DNA of 64,000 bases from Isochrysis galbana (taxonomy: Eukaryota > Haptophyta > Isochrysidales > Isochrysidaceae). Of this stretch, positions 1 through 11,673 are shown one piece after another. Numbering within the stretch: position 1 is the stretch's first letter; the number at the start of each line of letters is the position of its first letter. The notes under the pieces are model-generated. The model searched no databases. It was not told the DNA's origin and was given only the letters and a program-made list of their open reading frames with translations. The stretch spans positions 101,219 through 165,218 of the forward strand of contig JADDIW010000087.1 in assembly GCA_018136815.1 (NCBI GenBank), in the 5' to 3' direction. Both the position numbers and the translations under genes were made by a program.

Positions 1-1308
1 CGTAGTCAGGGTGCGCCTTGACAAAGTCGACCATCGCCGACTCGGTGGAAGCGGTATTGGTGGCGGTCTCCGCGGCGCGCCGGTGCACCTGGCGGACGGC
101 GACAGACAGAGAGGAGGGTGGACGACCCGTGAGAGGTGGGCGGGTTCACACGCCACCTGGCGCCACCGCTGGAGCGTTGAGCCGCCGCGCACCTTGGCAC
201 CACAGGCGAGCGCGGTCTCCGCGATCGAGTCGTCGTCGGTTGAGACCCAGACCTGGGATAGTGGGGAGGCGAGTCGAGGCGGGGAACAGCGCGTCGAGTT
301 TGGTAGCTGAACCCAAGAGGGGCCATCTGAGAATGAGTGCGGCGGGCGGACAAAGAGAGGGAGGCCGTGCCGCGAAGGTCACGCAAGGGGCGCGTCACGA
401 CCTTGTGTCGCAAAGAGCGAGGCGCACCTCGGCGAAGATGCCCGAGTCAAGTGCAGGCTGAATAACCTATTAAGGTGAAGCCGGATGGTAGGTCTCAGCG
501 AAGTGGGCGCAAGAGGGGCGAGCGGGTGAGGTGGAAGGTGGCGCCATGGTGCCCGGGAAGAGCACAGAGACCGCCCCGCCTCAATCCCCACGTCCTTTGC
601 TTGCTCGCTCGCATGGCTGATCACCCACAGTTGTACGATCGCTTGTGACACCAACGAGCAGTTTTTTGCCCGTCTCTCATGCGCATTCCACCAAAACCCC
701 ACGCCCAGCAACTTCCCCTGACTGCCTCGCCCCCTGGGTGTCCGCCTCATTAAACTGCCAATCCGGAGTCGGCCCGCTTCCTTCTCTGCACCCTGTTCGC
801 CGAGACTCACTGAATTTCTCGACTCCCTGTAACGAGGGCCCGCCCATGCCAACTTCTGACCCTCACTGTCAACACACCTTGCCTTCCGATTTCATCGCTC
901 CCCCCGCGACGCCTTATCCACTTGCCTCCCTCCGCCGGTCCATCTAGCTCCTTCTCCACATATCCGCCTCACCCTCGACTGCTCCAGCATTTGGGCCGGG
1001 GGAAGAGGGGTTGTCGGGTGCCACATATCCCGCTGCGTCCCTTTCCCTCCCTTCTCCTCCCTCCCCCTCTCTCCCGCCCCCCGATCCCTGTTCCTCCCGT
1101 TCCCCTGCCCCTGCCCGACGCCCCTAAAGACGCACCCAACGCCCTTGTCCCCCACCCCCTTCCCTCCCTCTTCCCCCACCCCCCTCCCCCCTCCTCCCCA
1201 GCGCCGCACCCAGTCGATCAGCGGCCGGCCCGCCAGAGGCTTGATGTTCTTCTTGGGGATGGAGACCGAGCCTCCTCTCGCGGGGATGAGGGCCACCACA
1301 CGGGCCAT
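1..1308 (-). CDS. CMAS: CMP-sialate (N-acylneuraminate) cytidylyltransferase, 5' part
   Basis: The predicted enzyme activates sialic acid with CTP to give CMP-sialate. I place four exons on the minus strand: 1308-1210, 466-428, 252-193 and 88 to beyond position 1. All junctions are phase 0 with GT-AG introns of 743, 175 and 104 nt. Exon 1 starts at ATG 1308 and carries ALIPARGGS, IPKKNIKPLAGRPLIDW. The next exons carry ALDSGIFAE, then VWVSTDDDSIAE and CGAK, then VHRRAAE and STESAMVDFV. This order matches animal CMAS closely (ARGGSKGIP..KNI, ALDSG, VWVSTD, VHRRSSE). About 95 residues are visible and the rest lies off the window. The usual lysine-glycine after RGGS is here Val-Ser. Intron 1 is G-rich on the sense strand, and a long CT-rich (sense) minisatellite lies directly upstream of the ATG. 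KDN or another nonulosonate could be the substrate instead. Confidence 0.88.
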
Positions 1309-1329
1309 CCAGGGGCTCTATGGGCGCGC

Positions 1330-3966
1330 TGTTGGGCGAAGGGGGAGAGGGGGCAAGAAGCGAGGGAAGAGAGAGGAGAGGGTCGGCCACGACGGAGCTC
1401 GTGTGGGAGGGAGGCGGGGGGAGGGGGGAGAGGGGGGAGGCGGGGGGGGAGAAGGGTGAGAGTGAGAAGAGAGGAAGAGAGGGAGGTGGGGGTGGGGTGG
1501 GGAGGGGGTCGAGAGTAGAGAAAGAAGTGGTGGAGGAGAGAGATAGAACGGGGTGGGGAGGGGGTCGAGAGAAGAAAAAGAAGTGGGGGCAGAGAGAGAG
1601 AGAACGGGGTGGGGAGGGGGTCGAGAGAAGAGAAAGAAGTGGGGAAAGAGAGAGAGAGAAAGGGGCGGAGAGGGGGTGGGTGAGAGAAGAGAAAGAAGTG
1701 GGGGAAGAGAGAGAGAGGAAGGGGCGGAGAGGGGGTGGGTGAGAGAAGAGAGAGAAGTGGGGGAAGAGAGAGAGAGAAAGGGGCGCGGAGGGGGTGGGTG
1801 AGAGAAGAGAAAGAAGTGGGGGAAGAGAGAGAGAGAAAGGGGCGGGGAGGGGGTGGGTGAGAGAAGAGAGAGAAGTGGGGGAAGAGAGAGAGAGAAAGGG
1901 GCGGGGAGGGGGTGGGTGAGAGAAGAGAGAGAAGTGGGGGAAGAGAGAGAGAGAAAAAGGTGTAGAGGGGGGTGGGGGGTGAGAGAAGAGAAAGAAGTTG
2001 GGGAAGAGAGAGAGAGGAAGGGGCGGGGAGGGGGTGGGTGAGAGAAGAGAGAGAAGTTGGGGAAGAGAGAGAGAGAAAGGGGCGGGGAGGGGGTGGGTGA
2101 GAGAAGAGAAAGAAGTGGGGGAAGAGAGAGAGAGGAAGGGGCGGGGAGGGGGTGGGTGAGAGAAGAGAGAGAAGTGGGGGAAGAGAGAGAGAGAAAAAGG
2201 TGTAGAGGGGGGTGGGGGGGTGAGAGAAGAGAAAGAAGTTGGGGAAGAGAGAGAGAGAAAGGGGCGGGGAGGGGGTGGGTGAGAGAAGAGAAAGAAGTTG
2301 GGGAAGAGAGAGAGAGAAAGGGGCGGGGAGGGGGTGGGTGAGAGAAGAGAGAGAAGTGGGGGAAGAGAGAGAGAGAAAGGGGCGGGGAGGGGGTGGGTGA
2401 GACAAGAGAAAGAAGTGGGGGAAGAGAGAGAGAGAAAGGGGCGGGGAGGGGGTGGGTGAGAGAAGAGAGAGAAGTGGGGGAAGAGAGAGAGAGAAAAAGG
2501 TGTAGAGGGGGGTGGGGGGTGAGAGAAGAGAAAGAAGTTGGGGAAGAGAGAGAGAGGAAGGGGCGGGGAGGGGGTGGGTGAGAGAAGAGAAAGAAGTGGG
2601 GGAAGAGAGAGAGAGAAAGGGGCGGGGAGGGGGTGGGTGAGAGAAGAGAGAGAAGTGGGGGAAGAGAGAGAGAGAAAAAGGTGTAGAGGGGGGTGGGGGG
2701 GTGAGAGAAGAGAAAGAAGTTGGGGAAGAGAGAGAGAGGAAGGGGCGGGGAGGGGGTGGGTGAGAGAAGAGAGAGAAGTGGGGGAAGAGAGAGAGAAAAA
2801 AAGGTGTAGAGGGGGGTGGGGGGGTGAGAGAAGAGAAAGAAGTTGGGGAAGAGAGAGAGAGGAAGGGGCGGGGAGGGGGTGGGTGAGAGAAGAGAAAGAA
2901 GTGGGGGAAGAGAGAGAGAGAAAGGGGCGGGGAGGGGGTGGGTGAGAGAAGAGAGAGAAGTGGGGGAAGAGAGAGGGAGAAAGGGGCGCGGAGGGGGTGG
3001 GTGAGAGAAGAGAAAGAAGTGGGGGAAGAGAGAGAGAGAAAGGGGCGGGGAGGGGGTGGGTGAGAGAAGAGAAAGAAGTTGGGGAAGAGAGAGAGAGGAA
3101 GGGGCGGGGAGGGGGTGGGTGAGAGAAGAGAGAGAAGTGGGGGAAGAGAGAGAGAGAAAAAGGTGTAGAGGGGGGTGGGGGGGTGAGAGAAGAGAAAGAA
3201 GTTGGGGAAGAGAGAGAGAGGAAGGGGCGGGGAGGGGGTGGGTGAGAGAAGAGAGAGAAGTGGGGGAAGAGAGAGAGAAAAAAAGGTGTAGAGGGGGGTG
3301 GGGGGGTGAGAGAAGAGAAAGAAGTTGGGGAAGAGAGAGAGAGGAAGGGGCGGGGAGGGGGTGGGTGAGAGAAGAGAAAGAAGTTGGGGAAGAGAGAGAG
3401 AGAAAGGGGCGGGGAGGGGGTGGGTGAGAGAAGAGAGAGAAGTGGGGGAAGAGAGAGGGAGAAAGGGGCGCGGAGGGGGTGGGTGAGAGAAGAGAAAGAA
3501 GTGGGGGAAGAGAGAGAGAGAAAGGGGCGGGGAGGGGGTGGGTGAGAGAAGAGAAAGAAGTTGGGGAAGAGAGAGAGAGGAAGGGGCGGGGAGGGGTGGG
3601 TGAGAGAAGAGAGAGAAGTGGGGGAAGAGAGAGAGAGAAAAAGGTGTAGAGGGGGGTGGGGGGGTGAGAGAAGAGAAAGAAGTTGGGGAAGAGAGAGAGA
3701 GGAAGGGGCGGGGAGGGGGTGGGTGAGAGAAGAGAAAGAAGTGGGGGAAGAGAGAGAGAGAAAGGGGCGGGGAGGGGGTGGGTGAGAGAAGAGAGAGAAG
3801 TGGGGGAAGAGAGAGAGAGAAAAAGGTGTAGAGGGGGGTGGGGGGGTGAGAGAAGAGAAAGAAGTTGGGGAAGAGAGAGAGAGGAAGGGGCGGGGAGGGG
3901 GTGGGTGAGAGAAGAGAGAGAAGTGGGGGAAGAGAGAGAGAGAAAAAGGTGTAAGGGGGGGGGGTG
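1330..3966. repeat. 60-bp homopurine minisatellite (GA/G-rich on plus strand)
   Basis: From about 1480 to 3960 a unit of roughly 60 bp, built on GGGTGGGTGAGAGAAGAG and GTGGGGGAAGAGAGAGAG, repeats about 40 times. A longer variant recurs with GTGTAGAGGGGGGTGGGG. The plus strand is almost pure purine. The long open frames through it on both strands follow from the repeat lacking stops in those frames and show no protein family. It lies 20-2650 bp upstream of the sialate synthetase ATG, so it is CT-rich on that gene's sense strand. Positions 1330-1480 are similar purine-rich low complexity without clear periodicity. Confidence 0.9.
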
Positions 3967-4700
3967 GGGGAGGCGAGAGAAGAGAAAAGAACGTCACAAT
4001 ATTCTTACCGTAACTGGCGGCTCGCGGCGCATCGAACCACTACTTTAGCACGTACTCCGTGGGCGGCCAATTCCTCTACTGGCATGTCCTTCCCCCTCCC
4101 CGAATGGTATTTTTTTGTCTCCAGAGCCCCCCCAAAGCTTGATCTGGGCCCATGGGGATGCCCTGCAGGCAAGAGGTACAAAAATATCATGGGGTTCCAT
4201 CATTTACGACGCCCTGTGAGAGTGCGCGTGCCCTCATCGGAACAGCCCACGGGGAGGGGGGGTCCGATTCCTGGTAGGGGTGTCCTTATTCCAGGTTCTA
4301 TGCCTCATAAATGTAGCCCGGTCACTCACTAGGGGGGTGCGGAGGGCGAAATCGGTAATGGGCAAATGGAGGCCTAAATAAGCTTTCTATAGGTTCTGGT
4401 ATGAGAGATCAGCAAAAAAAATGGGGGGTCCGCCGGCAAAATTTTCGAAAAATGGCCAATTTTAAGCCTCCGAAGACCAAGCGCTAAAAAGTATTCGGGC
4501 CCCCCTCCGGTATATTTTTGCTGATGCCCTTCATGCAAGGCATGCACAACTAGTGACGGAGCCATAAGCTCTACCAGCTCATACCCTCCACGAAATGTGC
4601 TTCTCTACACATTATATGATCATCGACACAGATTGCGATTGACATCGATATGTACATGAGTATCACTACTAACAGCCGTTCACGAAACGCTACAATTGTT
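3967..4700. other. Unassigned single-copy spacer
   Basis: No supported gene or repeat was found between the homopurine array and the 202-bp array. Short open frames exist on both strands but none resembles a known family. Composition is mixed, with AT-rich patches near 4170-4460. Confidence 0.5.
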
Positions 4701-6081
4701 GAGACGAGAAGCCCCAACTTTGCACCAAAACTGGGCGGGCTGCCGGCGTTTTGGTGTTGATCCAGTTGCACTGGGTGGCACACCAAGCACCATATTCACA
4801 AATGCCGCCCTTGCAGCTACGCCAATCGCCGCAGCCGGCCGCGTGCACCGCGCCGAAATCGGCCACGCCCCTGGCTTCAACGCTACCGTCCCGGTGCCGT
4901 GATACGCGCGAGTGCCCAACTTTGAGCCGGTACCGAGCGCGCTGGCGGCGCTTTGGTGTTGATCCAGTTGCACTGGGTGGCACACCAAGCACCATATTCA
5001 CAAATGCCGCCCTTGCAGCTACGCCAATCGCCGCAGCCGGCCGCGTGCACCGCGCCGAAATCGGCCACGCCCCCGGCTTCAACGCTACCGTCCCGGTGCC
5101 GTGATACGCGCGAGTGCCCAACTTTGAGCCGGCACCGAGCGCGCTGGCGGCGCTTTGGTGTTGATCCAGTTGCACTGGGTGGCACACCAAGCACCATATT
5201 CACAAATGCCGCCCTTGCAGCTACGCCAATCGCCGCAGCCGGCCGCGTGCACCGCGCCGAAATCGGCCACGCCCCCGGCTTCAACGCTACCGTCCCGGTG
5301 CCGTGATACGCGCGAGTGCCCAACTTTGAGCCGGCACCGAGCGCGCTGGCGGCGCTTTGGTGTTGATCCAGTTGCACTGGGTGGCACACCAAGCACCATA
5401 TTCACAAATGCCGCCCTTGCAGCTACGCCAATCGCCGCAGCCGGCCGCGTGCACCGCGCCGAAATCGGCCACGCCCCCGGCTTCAACGCTACCGTCCCGG
5501 TGCCGTGATACGCGCGAGTGCCCAACTTTGAGCCGGCACCGAGCGCGCTGGCGGCGCTTTGGTGTTGATCCAGTTGCACTGGGTGGCACACCAAGCACCA
5601 TATTCACAAATGCCGCCCTTGCAGCTACGCCAATCGCCGCAGCCGGCCGCGTGCACCGCGCCGAAATCGGCCACGCCCCCGGCTTCAACGCTACCGTCCC
5701 GGTGCCGTGATACGCGCGAGTGCCCAACTTTGAGCCGGCACCGAGCGCGCTGGCGGCGCTTTGGTGTTGATCCAGTTGCACTGGGTGGCACACCAAGCAC
5801 CATATTCACAAATGCCGCCCTTGCAGCTACGCCAATCGCCGCAGCCGGCCGCGTGCACCGCGCCGAAATCGGCCACGCCCCCGGCTTCAACGCTACCGTC
5901 CCGGTGCCGTGATACGCGCGAGTGCCCAACTTTGAGCCGGCACCGAGCGCGCTGGCGGCGCTTTGGTGTTGATCCAGTTGCACTGGGTGGCACACCAGGC
6001 GCCATATTCACAAATGCCGCCCTTGCAGCTACGCCAATCGCCGCAGCCGGCCGCGTGCACCGCGCCGAAATCGGCCACGCC
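4700..6081. repeat. 202-bp tandem repeat array, about 6.6 units
   Basis: Identical landmarks (for example TTGATCCAGTTGCACTGGG) recur every 202 bp, near 4760, 4962, 5164, 5366, 5568, 5770 and 5972. Units differ by only a few bases. The array ends at about 6081, where the next unit diverges after CCACGCCCACC. A degenerate partial unit precedes it (4700-4750). Because 202 is not a multiple of 3, reading frames shift at every unit. On the minus strand each unit contains a cysteine-rich stretch with GCGDWRSCKGGICEYG followed by WCATQCNWINTK, which could be an exon but could also be chance. Confidence 0.92.
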
Positions 6082-6179
6082 CACCGACTTGCGACGAGAG
6101 CAGGCCCATGCGGGCCTGGGAGTGCGGCTCGCGACCCGCGCCCACTGGGGGTCTGGGTTGGTGTGATGAATGCCCTGCT

Positions 6180-6545
6180 CATGCCAGAAGGCAGAGCTTG
6201 GGGTTGACCGACAGGCCCCCCGGAGGGGAGTTGGTGCCTGAGAGGGGGGACGCGAGGCGCCCCCCTGACGAATTGGAATGGCCCATAGGGCCTGAGGGCA
6301 ATGAGGAGGGAGGCATGCCGGCGGCAGGCGCGGCTGAGGAGACGACTTCGGAGACGCTGACGGGCTGAGGCCCGTCAGCGCAACCCACGCGTCCGTAGGC
6401 GGCCTATCGACTTGGGTAGCGGGTGAAGATACTTGGGAAGGCTTGGGCACGGGTGCAGTGGTGACGGGGTCCGCGCGCGGCGGCGAGGGCGAATTTTGCG
6501 GTGCAGAGGGCGGTGATGGGTCCATAGGAACAGATTGAATCAATT
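6180..6545 (-). pseudogene. Retroelement gag/ORF1-like fragment
   Basis: The minus strand encodes proline/serine-rich sequence including SSLPSGPMGH and SNSSGG. The same module occurs at 60477-60870 (plus) and partly at 42360-42500 (minus), where it forms longer open frames. It is therefore a dispersed element sequence and not a host gene. Here it is truncated and abuts the end of the 202-bp array. The element class (probably the gag-like ORF of an LTR element) is inference. Confidence 0.5.
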
Positions 6546-7099
6546 TCTAGTGGGTGATTTCTAGCGAGAGACCACACACAAGGCAGTAGGGGCTCAAGGG
6601 TACGAGGGGTCACGGTACGGCTTCGATCGCAGAGCGCTGCGACGGCTGCTGGGTGCGTACGAAGACACGCCACACCACTTTCTAACATAAACAAGGGCAA
6701 CACGTAATAAACACGGGAGCGAAAGCCACGGTGGGTCAACAGAGAGAGCAAAGAAGGAACCAATTGGCCAGAAGAGAACTCGTCGTCCTAGAGAAGGATT
6801 GCACACAGAAAAGGCGCGAAAGGGATTCATCCATGCTTAGTGAAGATCCTACAAGATTCATCGGCGAATAGCGTCTCAACGCGAGCACAGCGGCGTGCAC
6901 TTTACCTATAGCTTTTCGTAGCTTAGCCATGGAGTAGCTGGTAGACTTAAAAAGTCTAGAAGCTTACAGAGGTGTCAGACTTACAGAGTCTAGACGCTGG
7001 AGGTTCTTGAGGGTGTACTTTAGCAAGCAAGATGCTCGCTACTTCCTTGGTCTTCATCGACACGTGCTTACTACTCCCTTGATCTCCATGCCTGGGTGA
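6546..7099. other. Spacer, probably mobile-element debris
   Basis: No coding match was found. Near 6940-7010 a motif resembling CTTAAAAAGTCTAGA and CTTACAGAGTCTAGA repeats twice. This could be part of an LTR but I cannot define ends. Confidence 0.35.
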
Positions 7100-7498
7100 T
7101 CAGTCCAGAGCTAGAGCATATTCATATTCCGAGTAGAAAGAAGCCTGTAGAAGCTGCTTGGGCTCATGCATGTCAGCGCGCGCTAGGATCCATGCAGCGA
7201 GCTTGCGCCGCTCTACATTTGTGAGAATCTGTGAGTGTGAGTCGCGCGTTCGTTGCTCGTCCCCCTGCGCTTTCTGCAGCTCTCCTGTGACCTTATGCCG
7301 CGTTGCCAGCGGGAACATCCCTGTGGCCATTGCTGCTTTGGCTCCGACGCTGTTCGCTCGGCAGTACGCTGCAGCCTTCCGGACGTCTTCGAGCGCGGCT
7401 GCGCGGTTTCTGGCGCGGAGATCGCGGGCCTGGATAGTATAGTGCCCAGGGGCCGGCTTAGGCTTCCTCTGGGGCTTGGGGATGGCTCTGGGAGCCAT
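7100..7498 (-). pseudogene. N-terminal fragment of a transposase-like protein (HTH, pogo/Tigger type?)
   Basis: From ATG 7498 the minus strand reads about 132 residues: a basic start (MAPRAIPKPQRKPKPAP), an alanine/arginine-rich helix, then LTNVERRKLAAWILARADM. The last part resembles the CENP-B-type helix-turn-helix of pogo/Tigger transposases (LT..EE..L..WI). No DDE catalytic domain follows before the stop, so the copy is truncated. The open frame extends upstream of the ATG only because it runs antisense through a LINE 3' end. Confidence 0.4.
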
Positions 7499-7569
7499 GG
7501 GAAGGGGGGGGGCCGCTCTGCGAAGCGGGCCGCTCTGCGAAGCGCAAGCCTCTAGGGGTAGTGTTAGGA

Positions 7570-7658
7570 AAGGGGAGGTAGTTGGGAGTCGTACCAGCAA
7601 TCTGCCTCGCGCCGTGCAAGTAGCGGTTAGTGTTTTAAGATTTTTTTTCCGTTTCATG
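7570..7658 (+). mobile_element. LINE 3'-end fragment
   Basis: The sequence CTGCCTCGCGCCGTGCAAG, then TAGCGGTTAGTG and TTTTAAGATTTTTTTT, matches the 3' termini of the LINE copies ending near 28350, 61030 and (minus strand) 23214 and 49480. Only the last 90 bp or so remain. Confidence 0.6.
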
Positions 7659-7739
7659 CCCATGCGCACGCACGCCGTATGAGGTGATGGGAGATGCGCC
7701 TTCCTTCATTCGCACATCGCGGTCGGGGGCGCACGGCGG

Positions 7740-8326
<587 letters not shown>

Positions 8327-10164
8327 ATGGTCGGAGCCTGCGCCTTTCGCAATGGGCGTCTCGGTCGTCATGTCTTCCTCCTGATGTGCTGCCTCACGAT
8401 TCTGGGCAGCGCACATGCACAATGCGTCGGTAGCTGTTGCTCGGATGCCTGCCCCTCGGCGCAAGACGGTGTCTGCAGCGACGGCGGGCCTGGCTCACAA
8501 GATGGTGCTTGCGCCCTGGGTGAGGACTGCACCGACTGTGGACTTCGGTGTGTTCCCGCTTATACCCTCCGTCTCCCCGACACCATTTCCACCCATCACG
8601 CCATTTCTACAAGGATCTCACACCAACGACAAGCCCTCGCGTGTGCGCCGACTGACACCGCCGCGGGCTCTGGCCGGCCTCAGGTCGATACTTTGCACAA
8701 ATTATTGTGGGGACGCAAGCGATAACTATTGCGATGATGGTGGGCCTGGGTCCGAATTTTCCTATTGCGACTTTGGCAGTGACTGTCTCGATTGCGGCCC
8801 TCGGTGCGCCGTACGAATCGATTGCCATCCTAGCCAATACGTCTTGCTCGTTACAACGGCACATCGCCGATGATGCGACTGGTGCACACATGCACTTCGT
8901 TCATATCGTGAAGCCCCCATCCCACCAAGCAACTAGTCCCTCTGCCACATGCCACAGGGTTCACTCCAGCACGGCTCCTTCTTTGTGCACGAACACGTGC
9001 TCCATTGTTGGAGAAGGTAATTTTGCCAGCGACGGAGAATGCGATGATGGCGGACAAGACTCCGACTACGCGAGCTGTGGCTTTGGTGAAGACTGCGCCG
9101 ACTGCGGAGCGCGCCCCTTCTCGGGCTATCATAGCAGTTGCGACGGCTCCACCGCGCCTCGAATCGTCGGTGGCACTGAGCTATCGTCTCCTCGGCAGTA
9201 CCCATTCCTTGTTGCTTTGAACAGCGGCCACGCCCACACATGTGGCGGCACACTCATCGCTCCGCAGTGGGTACTCTCAGCCGCTCATTGCTTCTATGAC
9301 GACAACAATGACCTCATCGCTCCTACTCACGTCGTCATCGGAAAGCATGAGCAGCTCTTGTTTGGCACCTATGATGAAGGCTACCTTTATGGGTTTACTT
9401 TTCAAGGCGAAGACTTGTGCAGCGAGCACATCGGGATCGAGTCGATCACCGCCCATTCCGGGTATGATAGCTCGACAAACGAAAATGACATCATGCTTAT
9501 CAAGCTAGTTCGTTCAAGTAGTTACGCTTCGATCGATGCTCTCGACGGGCCCGGCTTCACGTCCAGGCAAAGCGAGGGGTCGGCAGTGACCATTGCTGGA
9601 TGGGGTGTTCAGTCGTTCGAAGGCAATGATCCTCCAGCGCACGCCCAAGAGGCGCAAGTCTACATCTCGAACCAAGACGCCTGCACCACCGCTTACGCCG
9701 CTGAGTCTGCGAAAGTGACTGACACCATGATTTGCGCCAGGGCCATAGGGAGAGATTCGTGTCAAGGGGACTCTGGCGGACCGCTCTTTACCATCGACAG
9801 CTTGACTGGTGATACTACTTTGGTAGGCATCGTCTCTTGGGGAATTGGCTGTGCCGGGCCCCTCCCCGGGGTCTACACTCGTGTGGCGTCATATCGTGAT
9901 TGGATCTGCGCGAACAGTGACGGGAGCGTTTGTGTTCCGCCGCCGCCGCCGCCGCCGCCACCTTCATCAAAGCAATCGGACTTCCCCCTTGCACTGGTCA
10001 TTGGAGTGGTCGGCGGTAGCGTGCTATTCGTGCTATTCTCGATCATCGCATTCGTGTGTTATCGTCGACGTAGCCGGCGTGGACGTCACGACGTGCGCAA
10101 CCCGACAGACATTCACACACAAGTCGCCGCCCCCAACGATGTTAGCGAAGCCGTTTCTGCCTAG
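8327..10164 (+). CDS. Trypsin-like type I membrane serine protease with three LNR-like modules
   Basis: Exons are 8327-8547, 8684-8803 and 8958-10164; both introns are GT-AG and phase 2, giving about 515 residues. A signal peptide (hydrophobic FLLMCCLTILGSAHA) precedes three cysteine-rich modules of the CDDGGPGSE..C.FG.DC.DCG type, one per exon. Then comes an S1 domain: activation at R-IVGG (about 183), His in SAAHC (about 224), Asp in NENDIMLIKL (about 291), Ser in GDSGGP (about 386). An Asp six residues before that Ser (GRDSCQGDSGG) predicts cleavage after Arg/Lys. A poly-proline linker leads to one transmembrane helix (about 456-482) and a basic cytosolic tail (CYRRRSRRGR). The protease domain should face outside or a lumen. 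The first-exon ATG is chosen because the signal peptide follows it directly. Confidence 0.9.
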
Positions 10165-11455
10165 CCGCAGAGCGTCACCGACAGCAAGAACAAGCAAGAG
10201 CAGACTATCACCACCAACGGAAGTCTCGTTTAAGGAACCCCAATTCCAGCTACTGTGCGTCATTTCGTATACCAAGAAGGAGCAGAGAATGGAAGAGCCA
10301 GGGCACTTGGAGGACTCAGTAGTCACTAGGCCTAGGATGCGCGACAACAAAAGAATCCGGTGGTCCGAAACATAGTAGCAGTACTGTTCTCGGTCTTCCT
10401 TCTTCAAGACAACTGAGCAGGGGTTGAAGTAGCGAGTCGAGATCATTCACAATCCCGGTTTGTTCTTGCCACGCGAGTTCGCAGCGCCACAGCAACACCT
10501 GAATCGTTGCGGTGGTACGCCGCTTCCGTAGAGTACCTTCGCAAAAGGCGCTGCTGAGAGCGTCATGATCGTCGAGTCGCAGGCGACTTGCATTGAAATG
10601 CATCGCAAGCGTTTTGGTATGGTATGACGTATTGAAGACCTTCAAAGAAAAAACTTCAAGATGCAGGTTTATCGCATTCGCGAGTCCGCAAGATTATTTG
10701 AAGATAAAGGGATTTCCTTGCTCCTAGCAATGCATATTCTATATTCGGCACCATCCATGCAATTAACTTTATGGCAGAAGTCTGGCGACTCAAGCACGGC
10801 CGTTTCTGTCTTTCACATCTAGGCTCCTCTTGCGTGTATGGTTCGGTGAGGTTGTCGTTCTTATTGACTTTGTGCGCGACGTGCGTGTGTAAGAATTCCC
10901 ACAGGCTGATCCACACGGCACGCGTGATCGGCGGGGGGTCGTGGTTGTTGTGCCACAGCGGCTGTGAGCGCGCTCCTTCTCTTGTGAGACGCAAGCGGTG
11001 GATAAAAGCGCGATTAGAACCATGGGGTTGGGAGTTGGGACCACACTACACTGGCCGACGCACGTGAAGGCCCTGCAAGCGAGATGGCAAAACTAAGTTT
11101 TTACATGGTTGCCACAGGGGGGGCTCGAACCTTCCCCCCCCCCCCCCCGCTCTCACAGGGTGCTAAAATACATAATGCGTTCAGGGGGCCTAGTGTATTG
11201 TGCATTATACGTATTACTACTAATGTTAAGGTGGTTCTTAAAATTTTTTTCTGGTACGTGCGCGGCGGTGGGAGCGGTCGGCGCGCGCTCCATCGTTCGA
11301 ACTATAACAATAGTTTTGAACTTTTCTCCAATCCAATGTGCTCGTCTCAAATCGATAACTTTCACAAGCAATCCACTCGTGTTGTGTTCAGATCTTGGCA
11401 GATCCAAAATGCGATCAAAATCCTATCTTCAACTCATGGGCTCCTTACATAAACT
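10165..11455. other. Intergenic region with retroelement scraps
   Basis: No host gene is supported. A copy of the hairpin-start motif lies at 11281-11321 in minus orientation: an ACTATAACAATAGTTTT palindrome next to a rightward-truncated ORF start encoding MERAPTAP. A C-run occurs at 11135-11148. Confidence 0.5.
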
Positions 11456-11673
11456 TTGGATTACCATCACTTGGCGGACATATCCTCCTACGTCTCGTTT
11501 CTATGCCAATTTATGCAGGATCCGTCTCCTCAGAATTATGATGCCGCCCTAAGCATACTGAGCTATCTCCAATACTCCAAACAACTAGGGCTAACTTATG
11601 ATGGGACGAATGCTTCACTCGCTGTTTTCGTCGACTCATCATGGGGATCGCTTCCCAAACCCTTCGCTGGATA
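11456..11673 (+). pseudogene. Ty1/copia-type pol fragment (reverse transcriptase end and RNase H start)
   Basis: The frame reads VSFLCQFMQDPSPQNYDAAL, then SYLQYSKQLGLTY, then VFVDSSWGSLPKPFAGY. This matches the copia RT/RNase H junction (RPDI..AV..L.QFM..P...H..A..R.L.YLKGT..LGL.Y) and the RNase H start (..DSDWA....R.S..GY). Upstream residues are frameshifted. The match stops abruptly at 11673, where an unrelated dispersed repeat begins in frame. Confidence 0.7.

Noticed and set aside
1124-3997. 957-codon minus-strand frame of Pro/Ser/Leu repeats, and plus-strand Glu/Arg frames, in the homopurine array
   Set aside because: They are translations of a minisatellite that lacks stops in those frames. 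No splice signals or family match, and the frame differs from that of the sialate synthetase exon it overlaps.
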